Below are positions 46,739 through 61,069 of a DNA stretch of 64,000 nucleotides, in pieces; position 1 is the stretch's first letter; every line of letters starts with the position of its first letter. A model generated the notes under the pieces. That model was given only the letters and a program-made list of their open reading frames with translations, had not been told where the DNA came from and did no database searches. Source of the DNA: Pseudoscleropodium purum (Eukaryota; Streptophyta; Bryopsida; Hypnales; Brachytheciaceae); contig OZ017799.1 of the NCBI GenBank assembly GCA_963969395.1, positions 17,176,501 to 17,240,500 of the forward strand. The letters run 5' to 3'. A program made the translations under genes and the position numbers.

Positions 46739-49700
46739 TTAACCCCTAAATGTCGAAGGCTTGCTTTGATCCTTTAGAAATTTGCTCAATATTGAATGAA
46801 AAGTCAACAATTTGTATAAATTGTATAAATTCTTTTGAAAATGTATCTGTACAAATTTGAACTAGACATGGTAGAGATCACATAAGGTAAAAAAAACAAT
46901 ATCATTTGTAAATTGGAAGATTATAACGTTTCACCAAGAAGGTGTTAACCGTTGAAAGCCTAACAACGTTTTCACAATGGAGGTTTTCAATGAATTGCCC
47001 CATTTTGATATTTTTTTGCACATGGATGTGCTTAAGATTTTTAATTATAATTGTAAAAAAAGTGAAGAGAAATTTGTCTAATATGCATGTAATTAATTGT
47101 AGAAAATATTGACCATTGGACTTTTAGATTAAAACAATTTTGGATGATCAACTCTTTACACAGAAAAAACAATTTTTGGAGAAGATAAATGATAAAAAGA
47201 TAAATCATGCTTTTTCTCCTTCTAAATTTTTTTTATTAGAATCTAAAGCAAATTTATTATTTTTTTTATTTAAAAACTTGAGAAATAAAAAATTCTCCCA
47301 AATTTGTAAACATTTTCAAACAAAAAGAATAAAGAACCAAAATTGGCCAAATTGGATCCTACAAAATTAAAAAAAATTTTATTTATACATTGATTTCTGA
47401 AATTTAACAATTGATATCATTAGCATATTTTTGGGAACATCTCCAAAAAATTTGGAATCATTCTAATTATTTTTGTATTTTTAATCACACTAGATTGAAT
47501 TTTCTATTTTTAAAATTACTAAAAATACAAATTTGAAAATTTTTTTTCTCCACATATAGTTTTGGATGCAAATTAAAGACTAGAAATGACCAAAAAAAAT
47601 AAATTTCCATCCCTATTATTTCTTTCATTTTAAACAAATTATGTCTACTCCCTTTTTCTCTTAGACTAAATTTCATAAATTGGTGAATGCAACAAGAATG
47701 TCAACTTCTTATTCAATAAGTCTTAGTTTACAAAAGGGTTCTAAAAGTAAGCATCAATTTTTTAGCAAACCAAATAATAAATACTGACACTAGGATTTAG
47801 GGTGTAGGATCTAGGGATCACAAATTAAAGGCTTAGGGCTCAAGCTATACAATCTAAGATATGAGATCTATGGTGTCTTGATGTGGATTGTGTTGTGTGA
47901 GTCCAGATCGCTAAAAATAGCTATTGTAAACTATAAGTATCTGAACACATAAACATTTTCCACCCTAAATGTACACTACAATAAGGCATCATGAATGAAC
48001 AATCATTCAATATTAAGCTTCCTAAACACTCAAAGATAGCTTCTACTTCCTATCAATCAATTAGTCTTGCAAAATCATTCATATGAATCAACGAATAATA
48101 CTAGTGATGATTGGTATAATAACCAAGTGAACCATCATTACACTTCGTGCTTCATCTCCTTTCAACTCATAAACTACAACACATGCAAGACTTGAAGAGA
48201 ATGAAGCAAAGGGACGGTTTAAAGGTTATAACCATTGTCAAGGCACCCCAAAATGACTCCTTTCACACCTCGAATAGTTCAAAAACACTAATTTAGCCTC
48301 TAGTGGTCACTACATGGCCATTTTGGCTATACTGAGTCTACAGTCACCTCCTACCATGTCTTACAAAGCTTGATAGCTACCTGTCATCAAATAACATGAT
48401 AGCCGTCTTTTCAGTGAATTCATGCATTTTGTTATCATCAAAATTGGATCCAAGCTTTGAAGAGAGGGTTAGGTGGTTAGGTGGATAGTTTCATTGCGAA
48501 GTTACCTTCTTTTGGGATTTAGCCTCGTTAAGAGGTTAGGTCTTACAAGGGGCTACTCTCGTAAGGAGGTTAGGTTAGGGGGGATTTTTAGTTTGTTGAA
48601 GGATTCCAAGGTTCACGGTTTAGGATTCATTGAGTACACTTTGTAGCTCTGGGAGTTCCAATTTTTTGGGGCCCCAAAAATTGATTATTGAAGATTCTTT
48701 TTGAGCTACCATTAGTGCCAGTTGTTGAATTAAAATTATCAATTAATTATAGAAGAATAGTTGTGAACAATAAATGACAAGGATATGTCATAAATATATC
48801 ATGTTCGTCATTCATTTTTTCAAAAATAGCTCCACTTCTCAATTTTGCACATCATTGTTTATTTATTTTTCCACAAAACTTGCCTCCTATTATAGGGTTT
48901 CTATCCTACAATTTCCTAGTTTTACTAGATTTTTTCACTCTCTTTAGTTTTAGCCAGGACCATAATATCTGTAATTCAGATATAAGATTGGGGCCTCTAC
49001 ATTTTTTCCCAAAATTTGAATTCTTTTCCACCCTACTTATTTTTCTCCACTCTCTATAATTATTTATGTATGTTATCTATAATTGTTTATACCTTCTAGA
49101 CTTGATTGCACTCTCTGTATTTGCAACAACGCTAGAGTGTAAGTGGGGACCAATGAGCAATGAGCGTTTAGTCTTGAACGCTCACTAAGACTATTTTTAT
49201 TAAGAATAAACATGTTAGAGTTATAAATAGTTGTATTAGAACTAAAAATAGTAATGTCAAAATTATCAAAATAAAAATTACTAAATTTTTTTTTCCAAAA
49301 AAATAATTTATTGCTAAAAGAAGTTTAATTGAAGGTACTTATTTAGAACTTAAATGTTGTAGGTAGGGCAAAATGATAGCTTAGCTTCTCTAAGAACATA
49401 AAAGGTACTACCCTGGAGGTGATGAATAGATAAATTTCATCCATGACATGCATTCCTTGTTTAGAATAATTGAAAAATAATTCCAAATACTATGACAATC
49501 AATGTATAAAAAAAAATATTTTTTATGTAGCAAACGGCTCATTGCCAAAGGACCTTCATTCTAGTAATTTGGAGGGCCATTTGGTTTGTGATTCAAAAGA
49601 AAAAAAATTATGCAAGAAGTCTTTTTCAAATAAAATTTTCAATTTCTTTTTAATTAATTGGTTGGATTAATTTTTTTCAATTCGATTTTTTTAATTCATA

Positions 49701-51437
49701 ATTTTTTTTGTCAAAATTTAAATTATTTTATAATCAAGAAATGGCTCTTCGGATTCAAAGAGTGATTTCTTGTTGCTAGAGGCACCTGCCCTCTATTAAT
49801 TTAGAGAATATTTGAAATGCAATTAAATATTTTTCTTTTTCAAAATTATGTTTTCAAAAGATTTATTTTAAAAATAATATAATTATTAAGTTCCAAGCTC
49901 CTTGGAATTGGAGGAGCCTTCCTTAAACTCTGCAAAGCCTTCCATTGGCGCAAAGAGGCATTGACAAAGAACTTTGGCCTTCAAATAACCTCCAAACGAC
50001 TTTTACTAGTACCAGAAAAGGGTTCCTTGGATTCTAAGTAGCCCTAATTAAAAAATATATATTAAATTTTTTGTGAATTTTTTTTATTTTTTTAAATTTT
50101 ATTTTTTTTCTTAAAAGTAGTTTAAATTTTTCCAAATTGATATAGGAAAAGTGCCTATAGCAACAAGAAAATGCGCCTCAAATTCGAGGAGCCATATAGT
50201 GAATTCAAAAAATATATATTATTATTTTTTAATTTTAGTTTTTTGAAAATATAATTTTTTTTTGAAATTTTGAAATTTAAAGCTTATATTAGGAAGCCCT
50301 CTAGTACACCACAGTCTGTGGAATCAAACTATTGTACTCCTTGAGGTAGATCCTCTTAATTGGCCAATTACTCGAGTAGTAGAACCATGCATATGGATGA
50401 AGGAAGATGTAGATCCTCTTGAATTTCAACGTCCCTACTATATAGGGAAGGAGCTAATTGCTGGTAGAAAACCTGTCAGTGTAGTGGAGTAGTTTGAATA
50501 GTACAAATGCATCTGATTTTATAGGCACATGTTAGTTTTTTTGTTTAATACAACTATGAATAAAATGTGGTGAGCACACCTTTACTATAAGTTACCTTAA
50601 AGTCTCATTCTAAGCCTTCTGAATGCATTATTTTACCTTGTCATTTGTATATATTCTTTGAAGTAACGTAATGTAGTAAATATTATATCTAGAAATCTCC
50701 CGATTCTGTGTTTTATTTCTTGTAGTCTCTTGAGAAAAATGTAGTGAACATCTTCAAAATCCATTACTTTAGAGTTTGAATTAATTGTATCAAATGACTA
50801 TAATTGCAATGGTCTTCATAATTTTATGTTCTATTGTTATATGAGCTTATGGGTTTTGCACCAAGAGATCTCCCAATCTTTAATTTTGTGTGGAAACACA
50901 ATATTTATGCTTATGGTTTTTTGAGCTACCAAAGTTTGGTATTCAGTGCTTTAGGGCAACACTTCAACTTACACTTTATTCAAAATGTCTTTTATTGGGA
51001 AATCTCTTGGTCATTCATCTTAGTTATTACATACAAGCACATACAGTTTGGGTGATCTATCATGACAATTAGATTTTCTTGTCCCCTTTTCATACCTAAA
51101 CATGCTCTATTACCTCCCTGCATCCACTTTTTAAAGAGTTCAAAACTCCAAAATCCAAATATTAGGGGAGCTCTTGATCAATTGTACTATGGCATAGTCC
51201 AAGATTCCCCCTAAAGTCCAAAAGTAGTTAAATATGGCATATTTTTCTTTTTATAATTTTCACAATTTTTATGCAATTTTGCACTCAAAATTGGTGTATA
51301 TACTAGTAAGCAAGCTCTTTAAACATCCATAAAGTTAGATTTTGAAAAAAAAAAATTTGCTTCATTGGAGTTAACTATAAGCCCATACTCTTTTTTCATA
51401 GTCAAAACACACTTGAAAAGGCTTGGGCATTTAGGGG
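46739..51437. other. AT-rich desert between TTAA-type ends
   Basis: TTAACCCCTAAATGTCG at 46739 starts a gamma-like sequence (CAAATTTGAACTAGACATGG, GAAGGTGTTAA) that becomes unrecognisable after about 47000. CATTTAGGGGTTAA ending at 51441 is an opposite-oriented terminus. I cannot tell whether they bound one element. No gene seen. Confidence 0.4.
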
Positions 51438-51511
51438 TTAAGGTAGTCGAAGCAAAAACATATAGCTTTTGATTGTTGTTAGAGGAGACTATTGTTGTCC
51501 ATTTGGATTCC

Positions 51512-52125
51512 AATTCCTAAAGTCCCGATAGTCTCTTCTAGTGACACTTGATAGTTCATATTGGTTCTTGTGATCTCAATTTTCGGCATGATTTTTTGAA
51601 ACTTTTTTATTCAATCATCTCTGGGAACAAAAGTTATAACACAATACAACTCAAAAGAATCAAGAGTAGATAGCCAAGAAAACAAAAAACATAAAATAAA
51701 AATAAAATGTATTTAATATTAATCTATAGTATTTTTTTCTAAATGGAAAGATTTGGTTCGTTTTATTTGAATAAGTAATGAGAAAGTTATAGAGCATTTT
51801 TGTTTTGCAGGCAAATAGAACTTTTTCATGAAAAAATAACATATTCAATTCATTTTCTAGCTTAATTTTCACATTTTTACAAAACAGAAAGCCTATAAAC
51901 AAGGTTGAAATTTGATTTTGGGAACAATCTCACCATTGAAATTAGTGTATTTGAATTTCATCTTTGAGCTATTCATGATATAGTTTGTTTTTTCTAAATC
52001 TGATATCTAATCCTTCTAAATAATATTTTAAAGAATGAAAATCAAATGTGTAATTTTTCAATTTTTTGGACTCTCAACTCAATTTTTTATGATAAAAATA
52101 TTTAACAGTTCAAATCCTATCTTTG
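51512..52125. mobile_element. Truncated family-alpha TTAA element
   Basis: Starts AATTCCTAAAGTCCCGATAG and carries alpha interior words (ATCTCAATTTTCGGCATGATTTTTT, CTTTTTTATTCAATCATC). It is colinear with 15516-16140, then stops near 52125 before the Tc1-like fragment. Confidence 0.45.
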
Positions 52126-52341
52126 AATGAGTGCTAGGGATCTGATTAATTCTCACTCTAGTTTATAATACTCATTATTCTTCTAAAAAATTGTGACATG
52201 CATTTTTTATAGCACTATAGTGAGCACCATGATTATGAAAAGTTCACTTGCATAGAAGGGAATTGTAGCTGTTGACCTTGCAAGACTTTGACTACTCTTC
52301 CCTTGTTACAAGATCAATTGAAAGACTCTTGAGAAGTTAGA

Positions 52342-52704
52342 TTGAGCACCATGAAGTGCATAAAATTAAACAGTGAAGAGAAGAATCATATTGTGGGAAT
52401 GTATGAAGGTGGGATGAAATGCAAGGACATTAGAATAGTCTCAAATGTCCTATGCTCAACTGTTTGTACTACTTTGACAAATTATAAGGTCCATGGTAGT
52501 GGAGATTCTTTGAAAAATCAATGTTGTAGGCATCACAAAATGTCCAATTATGGTGCTAGGGTGTTGTTACATTTTGTTACAAACAATAGAAGACAACCAT
52601 TGTCAAAAATATTAAGCTACTTGAATGTATGTTGCAATACAACATGGTTGTATCTTTGTCAAATAGTCTTCAAAAATTGTGTTGCACCAAAAAAAAGTCT
52701 TATC
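52342..52704 (+). pseudogene. Tc1-like transposase fragment (N-terminal HTH), cut by a TTAA element
   Basis: The frame from ATG at 52342 reads a Tc1/mariner-type HTH region: KLNSEEKNHIVGMYEGGMKC, then IRIVSNVLCSTV, GSGDSLKNQ and NRRQPLSKI, in the order of Tc1 N-terminal domains. The catalytic DDE domain is missing: at 52705 the reading runs into a family-alpha element. The remainder is not found after the three consecutive elements end at 55098. It is a fossil and cannot encode an active enzyme. Confidence 0.65.
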
Positions 52705-53617
52705 TTAACCCCTAAAGTCCCAAGGCCTATTTCCAACTGCCATCTCTATTGCAAAGAGCAAAAGGTTGTAAAAGTTGTTGTTTTTTGCATATCTAAGTAT
52801 AGAATCTTATACTAGATTGGTGTAAAAACATGTGAAAGAAATTTTAGAAACTTTGACCACAGAGATTGCAAGAAATTTGCATTTAAAATGAAGAAAATAA
52901 GCTTTTTTGCACCTTGCTCGACTAAATTTTTGGGCTTTGATTCTTTATAACTAAAATTTTTTGCACCATTAATTCTGAATTTCAAATTTTTTTAATTTGA
53001 AGATTTGAGTTGATGGTGGGGGATTTTTTTTTTTTAAAACACAAACTTAATTCTCTCTTGTTTAAAAAATATTAAGTAGAAATAGGCTTAAGATCAAATG
53101 GAAAATAAAATTGTTAATAGCTCTAAGATGGAAATGAAACACACTAATTTCTACCACAAGATTGTTCTAACAATAGATTTAAACCTTGTGAAACTTTATT
53201 TTTTTAATTGTAAAATTCGTGTTTAGATATAAATTCTATGAGTTATTTTTTCAAGAAGATGTTCTAATTGCTTGAAAAACAATATTGTCTATAATTTCTA
53301 CATAAAAAAACAAACAAATCGAATGAATAAAAGCTTTTCATATAGACAAAATACAATCTATAAGAAACTATTAAAAAAAACTATTGTAAGTTATTGTATA
53401 ATTTTTTTGTTTGTTGAACTAGGATTTGAACTTATTGTACCATATCTTTTTTCTATTTTGCGCCAATTAAAATAAAAATTATATTTCCAAAATGCTAATT
53501 TATTTTTTTATTTTCACCAAAAAATTTAGAAAATCATGAAAAATATTGAGACCATAGGAGCTTGACCAAAATCCATTTTATCCCCCCTCAAGGGAACAAT
53601 GGAACTTTATGGGTTAA
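52705..53617. mobile_element. TTAA element, family alpha, copy 3 (913 bp)
   Basis: TTAACCCCTAAAGTCCC at the left and AACTTTATGGGTTAA at the right, with TTAA exact at both ends. It is colinear with copy 2 (8259-9180) in the same orientation. It interrupts a Tc1-like transposase fragment, giving insertion order. Its right TTAA (53614-53617) is also the left TTAA of the next element. Confidence 0.65.
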
Positions 53618-54448
53618 CCCCTAAATGAATTTGACTATGTTTTCACCAAAACCACTCCAAAACTGCCATTTCTAGTACAAGTACCAAATTTTAGGCAAAA
53701 AATAGTTTTGGACACATGTAACCATAGGATCTTGTATTATGCTAGTTTGAAAAAATGTGCCAAAATTTTCATAATTTTCCACCACGTAGATTGCAAGATA
53801 TTAGCATTTGAAGTGACAAAAATCCTTTTCTTGGCCTTGTGAAAATCCAAGCAGCTGCACTTCAAAAGGTCACATTTGTATGAAAAAATGTCCAAAATGG
53901 TGATTACTCTTTGGAATCATTCTCCAAAGCAAGTTGGCTACATGCTTGAAAAATTTTAGATCATTTGGAATTGTACAACATATAGGAAAAAAAAAATAAG
54001 TAGAAAGAAATAAAGAATGATTCAAAATACAAAATTGTTAACAATTTATTTATGAAATTGAAAAAATTCCAATTCCAATGGTTGTTAGTAATGTTGTGAT
54101 AAACACTCTACACCCAAAGTTTTTATTTTTTTCCAAAAATATTGAAAATTGGGTGAAATAAAGGACTTTGAAGTTTGTCTTCGAGTAGAGATTCAATAAT
54201 GACCCACAAACTCCTAAAAACTAAAACTCCTCATAATTTTTCGCTCATTGATCAAAATGGAATGATTCAAAGGTTTCCAAGTATATATAAATTTAGAAAA
54301 CCACTTTCAAATTTTAATTTCTTAAAAAAGTGATTTTTAAAGAATTTTCTTTTGTTGCTCGAGTTGCTTGTTGAGCAATGAAAAGTACATATCATATAAT
54401 AACTTTTTAACCATGTAGTCAAAAATTATGAAAATTGTTGGGCCTTAA
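53614..54448. mobile_element. TTAA element, family beta, copy 1 (835 bp)
   Basis: Begins TTAACCCCTAAATGAATT and ends GTTGGGCCTTAA. Shares ACTGCCATTTCTAGTACAAG, ATAGGATCTTGTATTATG and CCAATTCCAATGGTTGT-like words with the reverse complement of 9461-10624. It shares its flanking TTAA with elements on both sides. Confidence 0.55.
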
Positions 54449-55098
54449 TCTCTAAATGCCCAACGCTTGTTTTGAGCTTCTTGGAATTTTTTCTAAAATT
54501 AAAAAAATGCCAACATTTTGATAAGTTGTATCAATTTTTTTGAATTGTAACCTTACAAATTCAAACTAGACATGTTAGAGAACTTGTAGGAAAAGAAACC
54601 ACAACAATATCACTTACGGAGTGAAAGGTTATAATGTTTGACCATGAAGGTGTTAAAATTGCAAAAGTGATGTGAGGTCTTTCAAATCCTCTTTTCACAA
54701 GCCAATTCTAAAAAGTCGGTGGCCAAAAAATTATGAGGTTTAAGGGCCTAATATGTATAACCTCAATCAATTTATGGCTTCTCAAAATCTACTCTATAAT
54801 TTTTTAAGTGAATTATGAATGTGATTTTTTCTTCAAGATCTAGTGTATTTGAGGCTCATTTTCAAGAACTTTCAACACTATTGGAAGTCAAGATTGCAAT
54901 GGGTACCCTTGCACAAAATCTTGTATAGAAAAATCACTATCATTTATTTTCAAGATTAGATTTTTGATGTTGAAACTAGACTTCAAGAAGAACTTTCCAA
55001 AAATATACATTACTAAAAATAGTAACTTCATTAGGTTTTAATTAACTTCAAAGTTTCGCAAACACCAAATTCTAATGCCTTAGGCATTTAGGGGTTGA
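54445..55098. mobile_element. TTAA element, family gamma, copy 1 (~654 bp)
   Basis: Begins TTAATCTCTAAATGCCC and ends GGCATTTAGGGGTTGA (last base of TTAA changed). It is colinear over its length with 3133-3767. It is the third of three abutting elements joined at single TTAA sites. Confidence 0.65.
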
Positions 55099-55459
55099 AG
55101 CTACTCTTTGGTGACATGTTGTATTAAATTTTCAAAGAAAAAGAAATAAATACTCCATTTGTAGTAAGTTGCCCAAAATTGCTATGTTGCCAAAAAAACT
55201 GCAGTTTAGGCATTTAGGGGTTTAATACCTTCCAGTCCAGCACTGTAGCTTAGCTGGAGTTTTGGATCCCCTTGCACTGAATGAATGAGTCGCGCGCGGC
55301 CAGTTCCTGGAGTTGCATTATCACATGCACTCACTCACTTCGCTGACGGTGCTTAGTTCCAGGGCTTCCACACAGCCAAACCCCTTTTGGGTTTTGGGTT
55401 TCTGGTTGGTTGGTTGGTTGGTAGAACGCCTGAAATGGATGCACTTAAAAGGGAAAAAA

Positions 55460-55595
55460 AATAATGCATTACATATAGTGCAATGCCTGAGGAGGAGGGT
55501 GTTCTGGGAAATAACAGGCCGTCCTCATTGGCCTGTTATTTCCCAAAACGCCCGGCGACGAGGAGCCATTGCCCAATGTAAATCACGAGCAGAAG
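55460..55595. repeat. Compact foldback hairpin
   Basis: GTTCTGGGAAATAACAGGCC (55501-55520) and GGCCTGTTATTTCCCAAAAC (55530-55549) are inverted copies with one mismatch around a 9-bp loop. Pairing continues outward more loosely (GCATTACAT.. with ..ATGTAAAT), making an arm of about 60 bp. It is probably a small MITE; a microRNA-like precursor is a weaker alternative. Confidence 0.65.
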
Positions 55596-55730
55596 GATGA
55601 GAAACTGAGGATGAAAAATCAAAGTGGGATGAGTAATTTGTAATGCCCGATTACGCAATAAAACTTGTACAATTGAGCATTACGCTACAGAAACCTCCTA
55701 GGAAATGAACAAAGTTTTTTCTTGGGAGTG

Positions 55731-56007
55731 GTTTACAAAAGTTCTGAGGCCTCCAAAGGATTGCCAATTTTTATTTTCGGCACCCCCATGGTGCAATTAC
55801 AAAAAAATTAAAGAATGTTTTTGTTGAAAAAATTATTTAAAAAATTAAAATATTAAAAAAAAAGTCAATTTGATGTGGCATTGACATGGCACAACTAGTG
55901 CCACGTCTGATTTCAAATTCTAAAACATAAAAAATAAAATTTTCCCCTAATTGCACCGCAACAATGAAAAACTAGTAGACATTTGGAGGCCTCAAAACTT
56001 TTGTAAT
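55731..56007. mobile_element. MITE with 25-bp TIRs (~277 bp)
   Basis: TTACAAAAGTTCTGAGGCC followed by TCCAAA at the left is matched inverted by TTTGGAGGCCTCAAAACTT then TTGTAA at the right, with one mismatch. The interior is AT-rich with a GGTGCAATTA / TAATTGCACC inverted pair. No ORF; the superfamily was not determined. Confidence 0.75.
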
Positions 56008-56028
56008 GGATAGAATCATTCATATATA

Positions 56029-56110
56029 CTCCCTCTATTTTTGAAAATGACCCGTGTTTCCATTGTGTTTTGCAAAGAAACCAATGAGTCTTTTAAAAAA
56101 TAGAGGGAGT
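56029..56110. mobile_element. Stowaway-like MITE, minimal (82 bp)
   Basis: CTCCCTCTATTTTT at the left and AAAAATAGAGGGAG at the right are perfect inverted termini of the Stowaway type (Tc1/mariner-mobilised). The TA target duplication is not clean on the right. The element lies 20 bp from the end of the previous MITE. Confidence 0.65.
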
Positions 56111-56505
56111 GTATGACACTTAAAATATATGGATGCACTTGGCCCTTGACCCATAAACGACATTGTAGCCATTTTTTGGTCGAATCTTATTGTGTAGGAT
56201 AGAAGTGCAACTATTCATCCTCCAAATTTTGAGGGAAGAAGGAAGGTCTTCTACAATAGCTTGACTTCCAATGAGTGTTTTTCATTTTTTTAACCCAAAA
56301 ATGCACATCGTATCAAAACATATGATTTCCATGGAGACTAGTCTAGCGTTCAAAGGTTAAAGGACAAGGATGTGTCCCCTTATGACCACCAAGATCCATA
56401 GTCACCAAAATGCTATGATTATTGGACCTCAAGTCATCCATTGGATGTTTTTTTGGCTATAATGTTGTTTTAGAATTAAAGGAAAAAATACCATGGATAG
56501 AATCA

Positions 56506-58738
<2,233 letters not shown>

Positions 58739-59500
58739 TCATGTAGAAATTTGATCTTTGAGAAGTGCTTGGAAATGTTCAATAGGATTCAAATATGGAG
58801 ATTGTGTTGGCCATTGAAGGAACTATGAAAATGGTTGTGATGCCAACCACTCTTGCACAATCTTACTTGAATGCTTGGAATCATTATCCTATTGAAAGAC
58901 CAAGCCATTTGGATTCAAATTGTAATTTTGCATAATAGACCATAAGAAAATTTCTAAAATAAGTTTATACCTATACCTATACATCCTTCCCTCAATTAAG
59001 TACCATACTTCCGTCCAAGAAGTTGTATATCCCCAAATCATCATTGCTCCACCACTACACTTTACAAATTGATGGACATGTTGAAGTCCAACTTATTCTC
59101 CATCTCCAATCCAACATCATCACTTACCATTGAATTAAATTTATTTATCTTTGTTCTATCGCTAAAATTCATGCATTTCTAGTCATCAACAATCCAAATT
59201 GCATACCTTTGAACAAACCTCAAGCATGCAATAACATGTTTACAACTCAAATGTGGCTTCTTTTGTTGCAATTGTGTATGTAATCTAGCCTCTCTCAAAG
59301 CACACCTCATAGTAATTTTAGACAATACTTTACCTCTTTCAAAATGAAATTGATTTGTTGTTTGAGATGCAATTCCAAGTTGATCTTTAGTAATGAGAGT
59401 GACACAATGCTTCTTCTCTTAATTTGTAAGAAGTTTTGGATGCCTTCTCCTTTGTCTATCAATCTCACTCCCTACATCTTTCTTGAGATGTATTAGAGAA
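58739..59500 (-). pseudogene. Tc1-like transposase, catalytic domain, decayed
   Basis: The minus strand read from about 59500 gives a recognisable Tc1 catalytic domain with stops and small frame changes: LREARLHTQLQQKKPHLSCK, then LRFVQRYAIWIVDD, FSDRTKINKF, GGAMMIWGY, QDNDSKHSSKIVQEWLASQP, WPTQSPYLNPIEHFQALL, ending at a TGA at 58739. The first Asp (FSD), second Asp (DND) and final Glu (PIEH) are present, but the Trp in IVDDWK and the position after QPFS are TAG, so it is inactive. The Glu identifies Tc1 rather than plant mariner-like (DDD) elements. Confidence 0.75.
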
Positions 59501-61069
59501 CATTAGGTCATGTCCAAAGAAGTGACAACTTTTTGTATAGAACCACTAATTCAAAGTTGCACCAAACTTTAGTGCTTTAGCTTTTGAGAAAACAAAGATA
59601 TATACCACCTACAAAAGACATAACCTAAGTTATACAACGGAAAGGAAAACTCATAGAGATCTCAATTGGACAATGCACACAAGGATGACAAAGTTGGAAA
59701 ATTGGTGGCAAAAGGTGGCAAACATTTCATAGTTTTTTTAATTTAAAAAATCCTAATTCCTTTTCACTTTTTGGTTTCACATTGATGAAATTGACTATTA
59801 GTTTTATGACTTTGATCATATAATCCCTAAGTGTATGACTTAAATTGGTTGGAAGTAGGTGCCAAAGTTGAATTTTTTTAAACATGTTCAATTTTATCCT
59901 AATTATATATACCCTTAAAATCTAATCTGCGATTTTGAATTCCAAAGTTGGATATAAAAATCCAAAAGTAACGATTTAAAAAATGCAATTCTTTCAACTG
60001 TAAGAACCTAAATTATATTAATAGTTGTCAATGAAATCTCTAAATTTAACATGCACATTGCAGCATGCCAAAGCATGATTCTTTCAATGTAAATTCCCAG
60101 CTTCAAGCACTTAAGGATTTTTTCTTAAATTTGAGCCAAGGTAGCCCTTCTCCCCCAAAAGTAAAATCTACCTCAAGTTCAATGTAAGTTTATCATAGAA
60201 ATTTCGTAGGTTAATCAAAACTGTGTCCGGGAACTGTGTACACCGTAGTGTGCAAACGCCCTACTGTAGTGTCTACATCTTTTATCGATTGAACAATATT
60301 CTTGAATTACATTCAAACTCAATGTTCACACGATGCACATTAGCACAAAGACAACGATGGTCACGTAAATTATGTTACATTACTCGGGTACTTGTACAAA
60401 ACAGAATATTAAATGAATCAATAGGAACATGAATTCCGCAATTCGTTTACGGAGCTGAAATCCATGAACACTGCCACACACCGGTGCTGTAGATACCCAG
60501 GAAACCATACATCACCGCGGTTCAATTACCAGCTAGCGGCGGAAATAACCTCGCGCAATTCGAACATTTTCTCTGGAAGCTGAATGCCAACCCCAGTGAA
60601 TCGAAACACCTACGAAACGTCACTGTACTGTACTTGTCTCCTCAAACCAGTCGTTGCTACAATGTACAACCATTACCTTTAATCCTTATGCCGCTGGAAG
60701 AAGACTGCACACCAGAAAATCAGCTTGCCAGAGGCTGGCTACTGGACCCTTCATAGTTTCAAGCAGCTAGTATAGTGGATCGTCACAAAAAGTTAGCATC
60801 CACGCTCACTTCTCACAACTACTCAAACTTAGCATTCCTCTCCACTTGTCTACAATGAGATTCATATCAGCACCGTGTACCCGATACACTATCCTGTCTG
60901 CGCATGTGACTCAGTACGTAGCTGGGCAAAGGGGCTGTTCAACTACGTAATTGTCCTGTTAACGCCACAAACTCTACAATGGGAGCATTTACAGGGTTGA
61001 AGACACTCAAAGTCGTCGTTCACGGTTCATGGTTCGGAGTATCCCACTCACTACACGTACTCCACAAAA
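59501..61069. other. Intergenic; ABI3-2 3' flank from ~60.5 kb
   Basis: AT-rich to about 60180 with no gene recognised, then genic composition. From about 60560 it matches the 3' flank of ABI3-1 (33085-33300). This is probably the ABI3-2 3' UTR and downstream region. Confidence 0.5.

Larger units (their letters stand above)
40126..51018. repeat. Dispersed GAGATCTC-centred near-palindrome
   Basis: Exact GAGATCTC occurs at about 41226, 43314, 44961, 45217, 45311, 45530 and 50865. Degenerate forms (GAGATTTCC, GAGATCTTCC, GAGATGTCC, GGAAAGTCTCC, AGAAATCTCCC) occur near 40128, 40365, 43343, 45408, 45455, 45601, 50692 and 50999. The flanks are often CAT..GG on the left and CC(A/T)AT..ATG on the right, so the whole unit is a palindrome of about 24 bp. 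Two exact cores occur outside (22783, 59655). Confidence 0.55.

Noticed and set aside
48520..48580. Repeated GGAGGTTAGGT words as a telomere-like array
   Set aside because: Units are irregular and do not match TTTAGGG; low-complexity sequence only.
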